Below, piece by piece: positions 19,690-31,200 of a stretch of 64,000 nucleotides of DNA (positions are counted from its first letter, which is position 1; each line of letters starts with the position of its first letter). Under the pieces are notes generated by a model. That model was given only the letters and a program-made list of their open reading frames with translations. It ran no database searches and was not told the origin of the DNA. The stretch lies in the NCBI GenBank assembly GCA_973895155.1, contig OZ316892.1, positions 29,698,001 to 29,762,000 of the forward strand. The letters are read 5' to 3'. This DNA is from Marsupella aquatica (taxonomy: Eukaryota; Marchantiophyta). The translations under genes were made by a program, and so were the position numbers.

Positions 19690-20430
19690 GTCAGTAGTTA
19701 CTGACTGTCCGGTGTCCACTCATTGGTAAACTGGTACTGTCCACTCATTTTTTCTGAGTGGAGTTGAAATGATTGTTCGTAATTGATTGTAGTCGTTCTC
19801 ATTCACTTGAAATGACTGACAGACCATGCATAATCTGTTACCGGTATGTGTGATGCCTTTAGATCCGTAATTGTATCTTCCTATCTTGCGCGCAATCGTA
19901 TCTTACTTATGAAGTACCAAGTATGAGCTAGAGTTTGGGCCTAGCCTTCTAGCTTCTACATCGTAGACCCTGTTATCCCTACACCCTCTGACTAAGGTCA
20001 CGCGACATGCCTTTAGATCCGTAATTGTATCTTCCTGTCTCACGCGCAATCGTATCTTACTTATGAAGTACCAAGTACGAGCTAGAGTTTGGGCCTAGCC
20101 TTCTAGCTTCTACGTTGTAGACCCTGTTATCCCTACACCCTCTGACTAAGGTCACGCGACTAGTCGCATGCAGGGCAGTGCATTGACTATATTCTGCCTA
20201 CTTATTGACGGTCGTGACAGGACAATGCAGTTCACGGACATTTTACTGGCGCTTATTAGCACTACTGTCCTCAGCAGTTACTGACTGTCCACTCATTTGT
20301 TCTGAGTGGATGTGAAATGATTGATCGTAATCGATTGTGGTCATTCTCATTCATTTGAAATGACTGACGGACCATGCATAGTCTGTTGCCGGTATGTGGT
20401 ACCTCTAGGGTCACGCGACCAGTCGCGTGC
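19690..20430. repeat. Complex direct repeats with palindrome sites
   Basis: Two 154-bp direct copies start at 19853 and 20007 (both begin atgcctttagatccgtaatt and end ctctgactaaggtcacgcga). A second pair (agcagttactgactgtcc through ccggtatgtg) lies at about 19690-19850 and 20272-20400. Palindromes occur at 20153-20170 (CACGCGACTAGTCGCATG) and 20412-20429 (CACGCGACCAGTCGCGTG), with half-sites near 19999 and 20631. No gene. Confidence 0.8.
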
Positions 20431-20534
20431 AACGCAATGCATTGACTACATTCTGCTTATTGACCGACGTGACAGGACAGTGCAATGAAATTGACGGACG
20501 TGACAGGACTGTACGCTTACAGTGATATTCTCTG

Positions 20535-23500
20535 ATGTGCAGGATCATAATTATTATGGTGACATCGATAGTATGGATCAGGGAAGGTGGACAAGTTATT
20601 ATAGGCATACGTGAGAAACAGGTTGGAAAAGGTCGCGTGATAAGTCTTGATCCTTCCAGGGTTTGTCACAATGTTCCTCTTGGGGCGGACAGAGTTCTTC
20701 TTCTATTGGAGGAAGTTTTTGACGAGACCATTCTATGCGAAGATGGCAAACTTTTGAAGGACATGATTGGGGGTTACCTTGTATGGGAAAGGAATCAGCT
20801 TTTTTGAGCTCCCATAGAATCGGAGGATGTGTTTGGCACTGTTGGTGATGATCAAGATCCAGTCAATCAAAATTCTGATGGGAACAACCATAATGAGAGT
20901 CGGTCTGGTGTGGAAGTAGTTTTACCAAAGGCCTTGTGGATGGGCATGCCTGTAAAGGTGGTGGATGAGAACAAGTTGATTTTTGCAGTGGCAACTATAC
21001 ATGTTCTAGATCCTATAGTGAAGCTTGGGGATATATGTCACCATTGGGAATACACATGTGGGAATTCTGATCAACAATTTTGTCAAGGGAGCTACCATAG
21101 ATCATCTGAAGCATAGAGATTGCTTAAAAGCTTGGTCGATGGACCAACTCATTGCCAAGGATGGCAACTTGTTGTCTTTCCACAACATCAGGCAAGCTGT
21201 GGGAGGGAACACATCTCCAACAAGTGGCAAGCGGTCTTACGTCCATAAAAGTAGGAAAGAAAGAGTCCATCTTCCCAGACATCTAGAAGAGACACATCTT
21301 TGGCACGTCAAGATGTGTTGTTGATAAACACTAAGGACTGTTGTAGTGAACATTGTTGCCAATATTTGGACCGCAACTTGGCTATGGCAATTAGGCAAAA
21401 GTGGTGGTCAAAATCTTTTGCGGAGCGCAAGGAGGAGGAAATCAAGGCTATTAAAAATACAATACACTTGGGTACTGGAGAAAGGATTCTAGCAGTGGAA
21501 GGCAAAGTATTGTGCTTGGAGGCATGGAGAATCATTCATTCAAGAGGAAAGACTCAATTTTATGCCTTGAAGAAGACTGTGATGGCTGGAATGAACATAG
21601 GTACCCATGGTAATGCTGGAAAAGGCGTATGTCCGAGAAAGTATCTCAAGCATTCATGTCAATGAAAGAGATTATTGAGGAGGCAGCTGATCATCATCCA
21701 GCCAAGTTGCATGAGAACCATGGCAGATAATACAAGGATGGTTTTGAGGGAATTGCCAACAAATCTTACTTGGGAGAATATTAGAAATAGGGTTAATATT
21801 GTCAACCAGGAGGCTGGTCTTCCTCCAATTTCCCAACCCACCTTGAGTCATCTACATCAGATGTATTTCAGGGAGTTCTCACGTCACAAAAAGGGCAACA
21901 ACTTTTCAAAGTGTACAACTTGTAGTGAGTTGCTTCAACAAAAAGCAAACCTTACAGGAGCTAAGGAAGAGTTAGAGGGCCTAAGGCGTGACGAGGAGGA
22001 ACATCACCAAGACCACACACAGCAAAGAATGTGCTATCATACTTGGAGATATGAGTCCATCCATCGTCCAAAGGAAGTGTTATGCCTTATTCATGATAAG
22101 ATGGATCATTCAAAGACAGCTCTCCCAAGAATGCCCTTCAATCCTAAGCATGTGGATGGTGCCCAAAAGTTCCCAATTACTGTCACTGGTATCCTTACTC
22201 ATGGTCATGGTCCCAAGGCCATAGCCCAATATCATGTTGGAGTGTGGCCAGGTGATGTCAACATCACTATTGGGTCAATTGATTCAATACTAAGGATGTT
22301 GGAAAACCCAAATCCAATGATCAAATCACTTGTGGAGGGGCCAGACTCGACAAGTCTTTTTAAAGACCTCCTTTTTGGGAGAGCAGATATCTTGGAGGCA
22401 AGTGTCCTTAGAGCATTTGAGGATGACATTGCCTACATCTCAAGCCTAGGTACTTTACTCACAATCCTTTAATTTATTATTATTTAATAATATAAGCTCA
22501 CACACACTGACACTCTACTTTGTGTAGTTGTTGCTCCTCCTAGCCAAGGTTTCATTAATAGGGTTTAAACCCTAAACCCTAAATTGGGGTTTAGGGTCTG
22601 ACTAGGGTTTTATTTAAAAGCATTCTGAGATTGTTACATTGTGATGCAACACCTGAGGCACCAAAGTTCAGGCCCCTTCCACGAGTATTGAAGCTACAAC
22701 TGGATAATTGTGCCTCAGACAACAAGAACAGATATATGATGGCTTATTTGTCATTGTTGACGGCAAGGGAAGTGTTTGAAGAGGTTCATCTTGGTTTTAT
22801 GGTGGTTGGGCATACTCATGAGGACGTTGACGGTATGTTCGGGCATTTTTCAGAGTCTATGATGCATAACCCCACATACTCATTGCCTGAGTTAATGTCC
22901 TTGTTCATGAGAGCAAGGACACCCAATGCAGTCCCACATTTTCTATAGGAGGTCCCAGATTTCAAAAACTACTTAGCTCCATTCATGTTGAAGGGCCCTG
23001 AGGCATTGGTGGGGCATTTAAAACCCAGACTGTTTAGGTTCTATGTTCGTCATGATAGTATGCCATGCTTCCAATACAAAATGAAGTCAACTGATTAGGG
23101 ATGGTTACCCAAGGAAGGTATTGAAATGTGGTCATGGAAAGATGACAAAAGTCCTCACATCCCAATTGGGGTGCCCAAACGGCTACCAATGATGGAGTTG
23201 AAAATGCTTCCTGAAGTGCTGACAGGGTTGAAGAAGCATGTGTCATTCTTTGAGTTTATTCTAAAGCGAACAAAAGAGGAAGAACCAAAGCGACGTTGGA
23301 CAACTATCATCAATTATTGGAATGACATTGTAGATACTCTACAGGGTGAGCAGGTGCAATATGAACCTGAAGGTGCACACAACTTGGAATACGGGTTTTG
23401 GCCTTTATCAATATGGAGAGAGCACGTTCCACCAGAATATCGAAATGTGGCATGTGAGTTGGAGGCAACAGTGGATTATGTGGGACCAGCAAAAGATAAA

Positions 23501-23937
23501 CCTCCTGAGAGTTTTAACCCTAGGGTTGATGTTGTGAAGGGCTGTTATGTGTTGGTACGGCCGGACGACTCAGACCTGATGTTTATCCCGTCCATATGGG
23601 GTTAGTTGTTACAGATGTGGTAGAAGGACCAGTGAATGAACAAAACCTTCTTACTCATGTATGTGGCGTTGAGTGGTTTAGACCATTTATGGCAAAGAAG
23701 CAATGTGGTCAATCAGATTGGCAGCCAAGAGAGCGGTGGGCAGATTCTTGGGATAAGAAATGAGAACGTGATCCAACTCCAATATACAAGGAAGCTGAGA
23801 CAATAGATGTTTCCTCTGCCTTGTGGTGTTTCAAAGCACGCCAAGGACCAGTGACAGGGCTGGTAGGAATTCCAAAGAATGTTGTTGTCAAGGCAAGAGA
23901 CTATCTCTTGACATGCATAGCAAGTGACAAATCCTAG
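20535..23937 (+). pseudogene. DUF7869-like, probably transposon-derived gene, decayed
   Basis: Consecutive segments on the plus strand look like one protein. An N-terminal region (VISLDPSRV, NVPLGADRVLLLLEEVFDE, LKDMIGGYLVWER) resembles plant transposase-associated domains. A Cys-rich segment with CLEAWRIIHSRGKTQFY follows, then the diagnostic C-terminal block LKLQLDNCASDNKNRYMMAY ... GFMVVGHTHEDVDGMFGHF (about 22690-22840). From memory, the latter is the signature of DUF7869-type proteins, thought to be transposase- or integrase-like. A probable intron at 22449-22628 precedes the block. Breaks include frame changes near 20810, 21100 and 21670, TAG at 22946-22948 and 23096-23098, and a frameshift near 23590. 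Terminal repeats were not identified. Dead copy. Confidence 0.6.
22561..22610. repeat. Telomere-like TTTAGGG motifs in inverted orientation
   Basis: CCCTAAA units (aaaccctaaaccctaaa) are followed by ttggggtttaggg, giving an inverted pair of plant-type telomere motifs. They lie inside the probable intron of the DUF7869-like pseudogene. Confidence 0.75.
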
Positions 23938-24029
23938 ACAGTAATGAAGCATGTAGTTTAGCATACAGTTTAAAAGGCAACTCAGAATAGTAGTAGGCAG
24001 AGAACTCAAGTTTAGACAAGTCTTATCGT

Positions 24030-24550
24030 TGGTTAGTTTATTTAAGATATAATATTAGTTAGTGGGGCCTTAGTTTGGTGATATTAAGGCATGATATTAT
24101 TGACATTCAAATGAATGTCCAGTAGACATTGTAATATACAACAATCCTATTAATAAATAATAATTATAGTTACACCTTCAAGTGAACTCAACTTTCAATG
24201 ATTTTCTGATTTTATATGGTTCCATGCCTGATTGAGTCAAAGCAATAGAAACTAACTAATTAAAGGGTGATACTATGATTGTAGGTCACGCACCCTGGTG
24301 CGTGTCAATCTTTTTTTGCATTCAACCCTATAGTAATTAAATAGACAAGTTAGTTAGTTGGTTAGTTTATTTAAGATATAATATTAGTTAGACAGTGGGG
24401 CCTTAGTTTGGTGATATTAAGGCATGATATTATTGACATTCAAATGAATGTCCAGTAGACATTGTAATATACAACAATCCTATTAATTGTTGTAAAGGGT
24501 GGTCAATCTTTTTTGTATTCAACCCTATAGTAATTAAATAGACAATTGAA
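24030..24550. repeat. Imperfect direct duplication, period about 329 bp
   Basis: The text ggttagtttatttaagatat onward (about 130 bp) occurs at 24030 and again at 24359. The text attcaaccctatagtaatta occurs in both units. It lies just downstream of the DUF7869-like pseudogene. No coding sequence. Confidence 0.8.
24287..24304. repeat. Variant palindrome CACGCACC-CT-GGTGCGTG
   Basis: A perfect 8-bp inverted repeat with a 2-bp centre. It resembles the 3.6-20.4 kb palindrome family (CACGCGAC-N2-GTCGCGTG) and is the only such site seen to the right of 20.7 kb. Confidence 0.6.
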
Positions 24551-24779
24551 ACAATGAATGACAGTTTAATTAAGGATTTGTGCATGGATCAAGAGGTACT
24601 TGATGTCATTTAGTGATGCATTGTTATAAAGATCTTGCAACAAAACATTTGAAGTTTTTGACTATCCCACCAAATGTTAAAGAGGTTGATCATTCATTAA
24701 CTTATAATATTTAGATAAAATTGGAATTAATCTAATACTTCAGTATTCCTTAAATTGGGGTTATAGGTTTCATTTTCGT

Positions 24780-25310
24780 TGAAGTCTCTCAATGATGCGT
24801 TTGCATCACCTCAATGTTTCTTACATTGAGACTAAAATTTGTAATTAAGAAACTGACCTCTGGTTAAGAGACTGACCTCTGGACCAGTTTCTTACTCTTG
24901 ACTCCATGGCTTTCCTCGAGAAAATCAAAGGTCAAAAGAGGAGACAACCATGATTGTGCTGGGAGCCCACCTTTAGGGGTGTATGTAACTGCACATCAAA
25001 ATGTGACATATAGGGTGGCTGACCTCCCTCCATCCTCCATAGCATGATAAACCCCTTTATTTTCTTTAAATCAATGAGTGCCCACCATATATTAACACAT
25101 TTTGACATATAGGGTGTCTGACCTCCCTCCATCCTCCATAGCATGATAAACCCCTTTATTTTCTTTAAATCAATGAGTGCCCACCATATATTAACACATT
25201 TTGATGTGTGATTGACTCACGTTCATAACTATGGAGCATGCGAGTATGGACCAATCTTCAAAGTGAAAAATTTGTTCCAAGTAAGAAGAATAGAAAATCA
25301 ATATACAGTG
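24780..25310. other. Copy of the inter-gene spacer, interrupted by a tandem repeat
   Basis: 24780-24960 and 25226-25310 match the spacer that follows the LRR fragments at 44810-45060 and 55930-56200 (shared text ttgagactaaaatttgt, then atggaccaatcttcaaagtg). Here it is split by an insert carrying a 99-bp repeat in two copies (starting 25005 and 25104). This marks the left edge of the duplicated region. Confidence 0.65.
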
Positions 25311-27177
25311 TCTAAGTGCAAGCTCCCTACAAGGCGCTCTCGGGAAGGCACTCCAAACTTGCACTTATCCACTTGATGTAATATGTGATAAGTGCAATGG
25401 GATATCCTTTATGCACTTGTCCAGATGTGCATGTTGCACTGTAAAATAAGGGCATGTTTAAAGCTTACTCACTTCTTTGATGTGTTGTGAGGTCATACAC
25501 ATTGGATTCCTCATACCCCAAATTTTCATATTGCACAATTCATCTGGATAAGTGCATGGATAAGTGCATGAAACTGCTGTATGTAATTATCCATTGCAGT
25601 TATTAAGGAATGCTTCTGGCTCATGCATTATTGTAACTCATAGATGCATGATCATCGTTTAGATGAAAATGCACTTGCGTATTCGTCTTTTAGTGACACT
25701 CACATACAATGCATTTTTTTATTATTGGCTGAACAAAGTTCAGCAGTTGTGATGGGGCCAGAAACGCCCCATGATGTGTCTGTTTGCAATACTTGGGTAC
25801 AATTCTTTGTCCACTTGACATGTACACTTGTTCTAACTAGGCCCTACAGTATTGTCATGATGGCTTATTGACGAGAGGAAAGTACTTTCCTGTTAGTATT
25901 TTCCAATGTAAAGTTCAGCTATTGTGACTAAATCTCTTTGGTCAAGGCATGGTTTTAATTTTCAATTGTGACCTTGGAAGGCTGTCGTCTTTGTCTTTCC
26001 ATTTAAAAAAATAATTTAGACCCAAATATATGCATCTTTATGAAAATGTCATTGCAGAGTGTAGGACTCTAACACTACAGTAGGCTTTTCAATCCCAAGG
26101 GATAACCGCCACCACTCTGCCACACAATGATGATGCGCATTATGTCCCTGATATTATATTACATTATAAGTATTTATGACCATGGCCTCTCTTTCTCAGT
26201 CTCCCTTGTTCACCATTCAAAACTTTATAATCAATTGCATTACTTCATAATAAACGATTCTTAATAAGCTAAATATGATAACATTGTTCTGATAATAGGA
26301 TGCCCTTACATTACCAAAGGGTCCTCTAACTAATTGAGTGAACATACTTATATATGGGCATGTGTAATAGAATATTAAATTCACTTCTAGGAGTGAGTCA
26401 CATGTGTAGCATTTAATGGTGTCCTGTAATTTAGTGAACATTGACCTGAAATGGTTACAGCCAGTTCCCTATGCTGGAATTAAAAAACATTCTAACTGCC
26501 ACTAGTTGCATTTGAACCCCACTTTTGGGGAAGGATATATGTTACAAGGCTTTGGGAAGGATGTGTGTTAAGGCTGCTGGTGGATGTGTGTTAAGTTTCA
26601 AGTGTCGCTGGAGAAGTCTGAACCCCACTTTTGGGGGGATGTGTTAAAAGGGATATGAAGCAAACAATATTTGTACCCAACACTTCTGTCACCCCACTCT
26701 CACTATCTACAACCAACCCAACCCATGGCCTGTTGTATGATGATGGTGGTAGTTTCCACTTATTTATCTTTGTTCTGTGGGTAGCAAACCTGCACCTATG
26801 GGGCTATGGGCAGCCACAACTCGCACAACGAACTGCATTCTGTAATGCAGGGGGTCTCAAAATTAGGGCCAGGTCATCCTGCCACAGAATGACCCTCATG
26901 TCCGTGAGGGTGACTGCGGGCTCATTTCACAGGCTTGAAATTTTTTTGGTTTTAACTTTTTGACGCACTGGGATACCAGTGCTCTGCTCTCCTGTCAAAA
27001 AACCACAGGGTGGCATGTGTGCCCGTCAAAAAACCCCACGGTGATAGTGTGTAGACCTGCCCTGGGGGCTGCCGCACGCCTTTATGGCCAAGTCCGCCTG
27101 AACCTAACTCAGACTGCCCGGAAAGAAGCCACTGCCTATATTTGAGTGCCGCAAACAATGAGTCAGGTGAGTCCCCT
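25311..27177. other. Intergenic, no gene seen
   Basis: A 9-bp inverted repeat (aagtgcaag at 25314, cttgcactt at 25358) could form a hairpin. The rest holds short unsupported ORFs and AT-rich sequence. Confidence 0.45.
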
Positions 27178-27395
27178 GACTTATAGAAGGAAATAAAATT
27201 GTTAGTGAGGGAACACTTTTGGAGGCAACGAAAAAGTTCTCCTCAGGCGTGACTTATAGAAGGAAATAAAATTGTTAGTGAGGGAACACTTTTGGAGGCA
27301 ACGAAAAAGTTCTCCTCAGGCGTGACTTATAGAAGGAAATAAAATTTTTAGTGAGGGAACACTTTTGGAGGCAAAGAAAAAGTTCCCTGAGGCCG
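27178..27395. repeat. 73-bp tandem repeat, three copies
   Basis: Units begin gacttatagaaggaaataaa at 27178, 27251 and 27324; the third is slightly diverged. The minus-strand ORF crossing it (FLCLQKCSLT ... RTFSLPPKVF) is a product of the repeat. Confidence 0.9.
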
Positions 27396-28241
27396 GTGCC
27401 GCGAAAATTACTAGAGGCCGCAAAAGAACCGGATCTTTCAGGCCAAATTATTACATTACGCTGAAGCGTAGAAGTCTGTGACAGTAGTAGAGTCGAAGGT
27501 GACGACGGCCTGCGCTCCTGGATATGGTGGCCCTCCTCAATCGGTTCATCGATCGTAATACCTGCTTCACAAATCGGCTGAGCCATAGCCATATTTCTGA
27601 AGAGTCCTCGGCCCACTTGGGCGGAAAAAGTTTGGAAGGTTTCGAGCTGATTTATAGCTGAGCGCCTCGTTCGTCGGGCCACATTCTGAAAAGGTTAGAG
27701 CTCGATCTCTCTGAGCTCTGTTACTTGGTAACGTGTACGTCATTCATGGTTCTAGCTCAATCTGTTTATAAGCCCAGATCTGGGAGAGATTTTAATCCGT
27801 CCTCCTCACCACTATGTTTAGAGGTTTTCGGAGTTTAGGGTTCCTTTCCTTTCCTTTCCTTTCCTTTCCTTTCCTTTCCTGCCTTGCCTTGCCTTGCCAC
27901 TCCCTCTCCGGACTGCTCTGTTCTAGCTGATTTTGGCGTTCCATTTGATTCAGAGCTTTTTTTTCGACCCTGCCCTCCACGACTTGGACAGGCAATCTAG
28001 CTTCCAAGCATCAAATGTCAATGCTTGCTTGTCGTTGCCGAGTAAGGGAATATGCTAGGCTGTGATGGGTTCAGCGAAGGCAGATCCGAGCATTAACATT
28101 TTAGATGGGCTTTTCAGGATTGAAACACAAATCTTAAATGTCACTCAATCGACCTTTGATAGTACGGTGTGGTTATTGGTTTGAGAGGTTCTAAAGTCCG
28201 GAATTCACAAGCCAGGAATTTGGAGGAGAAAACTACTACTA
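27396..28241 (+). promoter_or_regulatory. Upstream region of kinase-U-box copy A
   Basis: Diverged relative of 45351-47519, 56380-58590 and 37075-38510, recognised from shared pieces such as cctgcgctcctggatatgg and gcaatctagcttcc-agcatc. Much of the block present in the other copies is missing here (a jump near 27985). A CCTTT pentanucleotide microsatellite followed by CCTTG units lies at 27841-27897. No convincing ORF. Confidence 0.5.
27841..27897. repeat. (CCTTT)n/(CCTTG)n microsatellite
   Basis: Seven or so ttcct units pass into gccttgccttgcc. In copies B and C only the short ancestral tract ttgcctttcctttag remains. Confidence 0.95.
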
Positions 28242-31200
28242 GTGATAATTGGGGATGAAACTGAATTTTTCTATTATTGGAGCCAGGATAGCGCAGACGA
28301 AACTCATAGCAATGCTATTACGATTGTTGGTAGTTGCAGTGGAATATTTGTGACCTTTACAAGCATGTGGAACTTGTGGAAGAAATGGAAGAAAGTTCAA
28401 GCTTTGCATAAATTTGAAGGTAAATCTTAGATCAAGCTCACTTCTGTAATGGTATTTTTAATTACACTTTCTAGCTTTTGTTTACAATGTTGTAGTATTC
28501 AAATCATGTAAATTCCTGTGCGACGTATAATTTCTATGCTTGAAGTACTCAGTACCTACTGCCCATTCACGAGCTGATAAGATGACTGGAGTACTGCATT
28601 TGATTTGATTCAATCAAGTTGAAATCTGCTTAACACGATCTACTCTGTGATGAGAATAGCCTTGGCAGGTCGTGATGTGCAGCCTGTGCTTTATGAGTAC
28701 AATGACCTTAAACTCGCTACGAGGAATTTTCACAATGACAATTGCATTGGGGAGGGTGGGTTTTCCAAAGTTTACAAGGTGAATCTCGCCAGCTTAACTC
28801 ATTATTTATTTAGGTCTTGCATGTATTACCATGAATATCAAGAGCATGATTTGTCCTTGAACATCATTCTCCTTAGGGTTACGCAAGTCATTTAGTCTTG
28901 TTGCTACATAGCGTTGATTGGTGGAGCCAAGACAAATAACTTTGTTGGAAAGTTATAAAGTAAGGAGGAAACTTAAATATGTGAATCCCAACTAACTAAG
29001 ATTTGGATATAGCATGTTCACTCTAAATGCCTTCCTATTTTAACTCATAGATATAAATAATGTTGTTAAATCATATTCAAATACATTTCTTAAATGACTT
29101 ATTATAAAATAAAGGAAATGCCTATTAAATTCCAAACGTTGAATGGGGGAGAAATGAGGGGCAGCAGTCTCAGACTAAGGGGTAAGGAGGCGCCGTCCTG
29201 GGGAGAGTCATAAATAGTTTTAAAGTAAACCTAACGTCAGGAAAATGAAAGGCATCACTATTGGTGGTGGTCTTCCTTTGAGACTGAGAGCTTGAGGACC
29301 CAAGACTTGCCCTGCAATGACATTTTGATTAAGATGGAGGGCTAGGTAAAGGACAAATTATTCACAGCAAATTTTCATATCTGAACATAATCTTATATAA
29401 TCAATATTTCTCAAATTAATTTTTTCTGGCAACTAATGAGACTGACTCATGATTCTTTTGAACAAGAAAGGGTGAGCAGAATATTTTGACAGTACCACTG
29501 GAAGGGGGAATATATCCAAACTAACATAGAAATATACTTAGAGCCAGGGGAAATTGCAAGTGATATTTGTGTGTACTACTTCATGATGACAATATGGACG
29601 TTAAACTCACTTCCAATGTGTTAGCAAATAAAGTTATATCAGGTTAAGGCCTGAGGCTAGACAAGTCTACAAGAGGCTAATGTACAAGTGACAATCGTGT
29701 CTCAAGTTTGTGATTGATTATATAGCATTATTGCATATCAATTCTTTACGTCAATGCTACTGGGAGTAACAAAATAAATGTGGTAAATGAAGCAAATCTA
29801 AATTCGCTGTGCCATCTGGCTCTCTTACATGTGATTAGGGAGTGTTTGAAGACGGGACAATGCTAGCAGTGGAGAAGCCAAAAGATTCTTCAAACTCACA
29901 AGGCTTGGGTGATTTTTTGAACGAAGTGATGCTAATCACCGGCATCAGGCATAGAAACTTGGTTCAACTGAAAGGATGTTGTATTAAAGCGAAGCAGCAC
30001 ATACTTGTTTATGAATATGTGGAAAATGGAAACCTGGGAGAAGCACTATGGGACCAGCCATGTCGTAAGTTTCATACTCCTTTCCAGTGAATTGTAGTTC
30101 CATTCTTACTGGGCTTCCAAATGTTGCATATTTTGGTCTTCCAATTGTTACATATTTTGTAGTGGTTGCCCCAATTCATGGCTGATGGACTATGAGATAA
30201 TGTTTTATAACTCGTTTCCACTCGATTTCTGTTCTGTTGTAAGTTTGCCCAACTCTGAGCGCGATAGACATGGTATGAAGCAGATGGATTGTTCAGTGTT
30301 ATATATGTTAGTATAAGTTAAAATGATTACATTTTGAGATGCATGAATTATGTGAGTCATGATTATGTTTGGTCCCCGGAGAATGAGCCACGTACGGAAG
30401 GCAAACAGAATATTCTCTAATTTCAACATCTTTCTCCCTAATTTTCTCCATGGGTGCAGCGTCAAATGGAGGATTGAACTGGGAGAATCGTTTCAACATA
30501 TGTGTGGGGGTTGCTCGAGGTCTTTCCTATCTTCATGAAGGGTTAGAACCATCAATTATCCATGGAGATATAAAGCCATGGAACATTCGTTTGGATATGG
30601 ATCTTAACCCCAAAATTTGTGACTTACAATCAAGTGAAGACTACACAATTGCAGGGACTCTGTAAGTTGAGTTGTTTAGGGTCTACTTATTTCTAGATTG
30701 AGCTTAAGTTCTAGATAAAAACTCTTTTTATTCATGCTACAACTAATAACTGATTCAAAAGCATAGCTAGTCCATGATCTACTTAAAAAGCTTCAACACA
30801 CACAATTTGTGAAACCCGTCTCATCAAGTCAAGGAAAAATGCACCAGAGTCCATGTCAAAACTATTGTTGATCGTGTTCATAATTGTTTGGGTGTGATTT
30901 GGATGTAGCGGATACATAGCTCCAGAATATATGTCTACTGGCCAGTGTTCAACGAAAGTGGATGTTTATAGCTATGGCATTGTTGTTTTCGCGGTTCTTT
31001 CTGGAAGGAAGGACAAATTCCTTGCAAGCTGGGTATGGTCTTACTTTTTCAAAATTTGCAACTTATGGATTGCTAGAAGTTCAAGTTCAAGTTGATCTTA
31101 TCTAGGAAAACTCATGGTACTATTCCAGGTAATGAAGTTGCAGTAACTCATGGACGGGTTGTGTTTAAGAACTCAGGTGCATACCTGTATTTTTTCCATT

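Noticed and set aside
27275-27682. 135-codon minus-strand ORF near the kinase copy A upstream region
   Set aside because: Half of it is the 73-bp tandem repeat, and the rest is not conserved as an ORF in the paralogous upstream regions.
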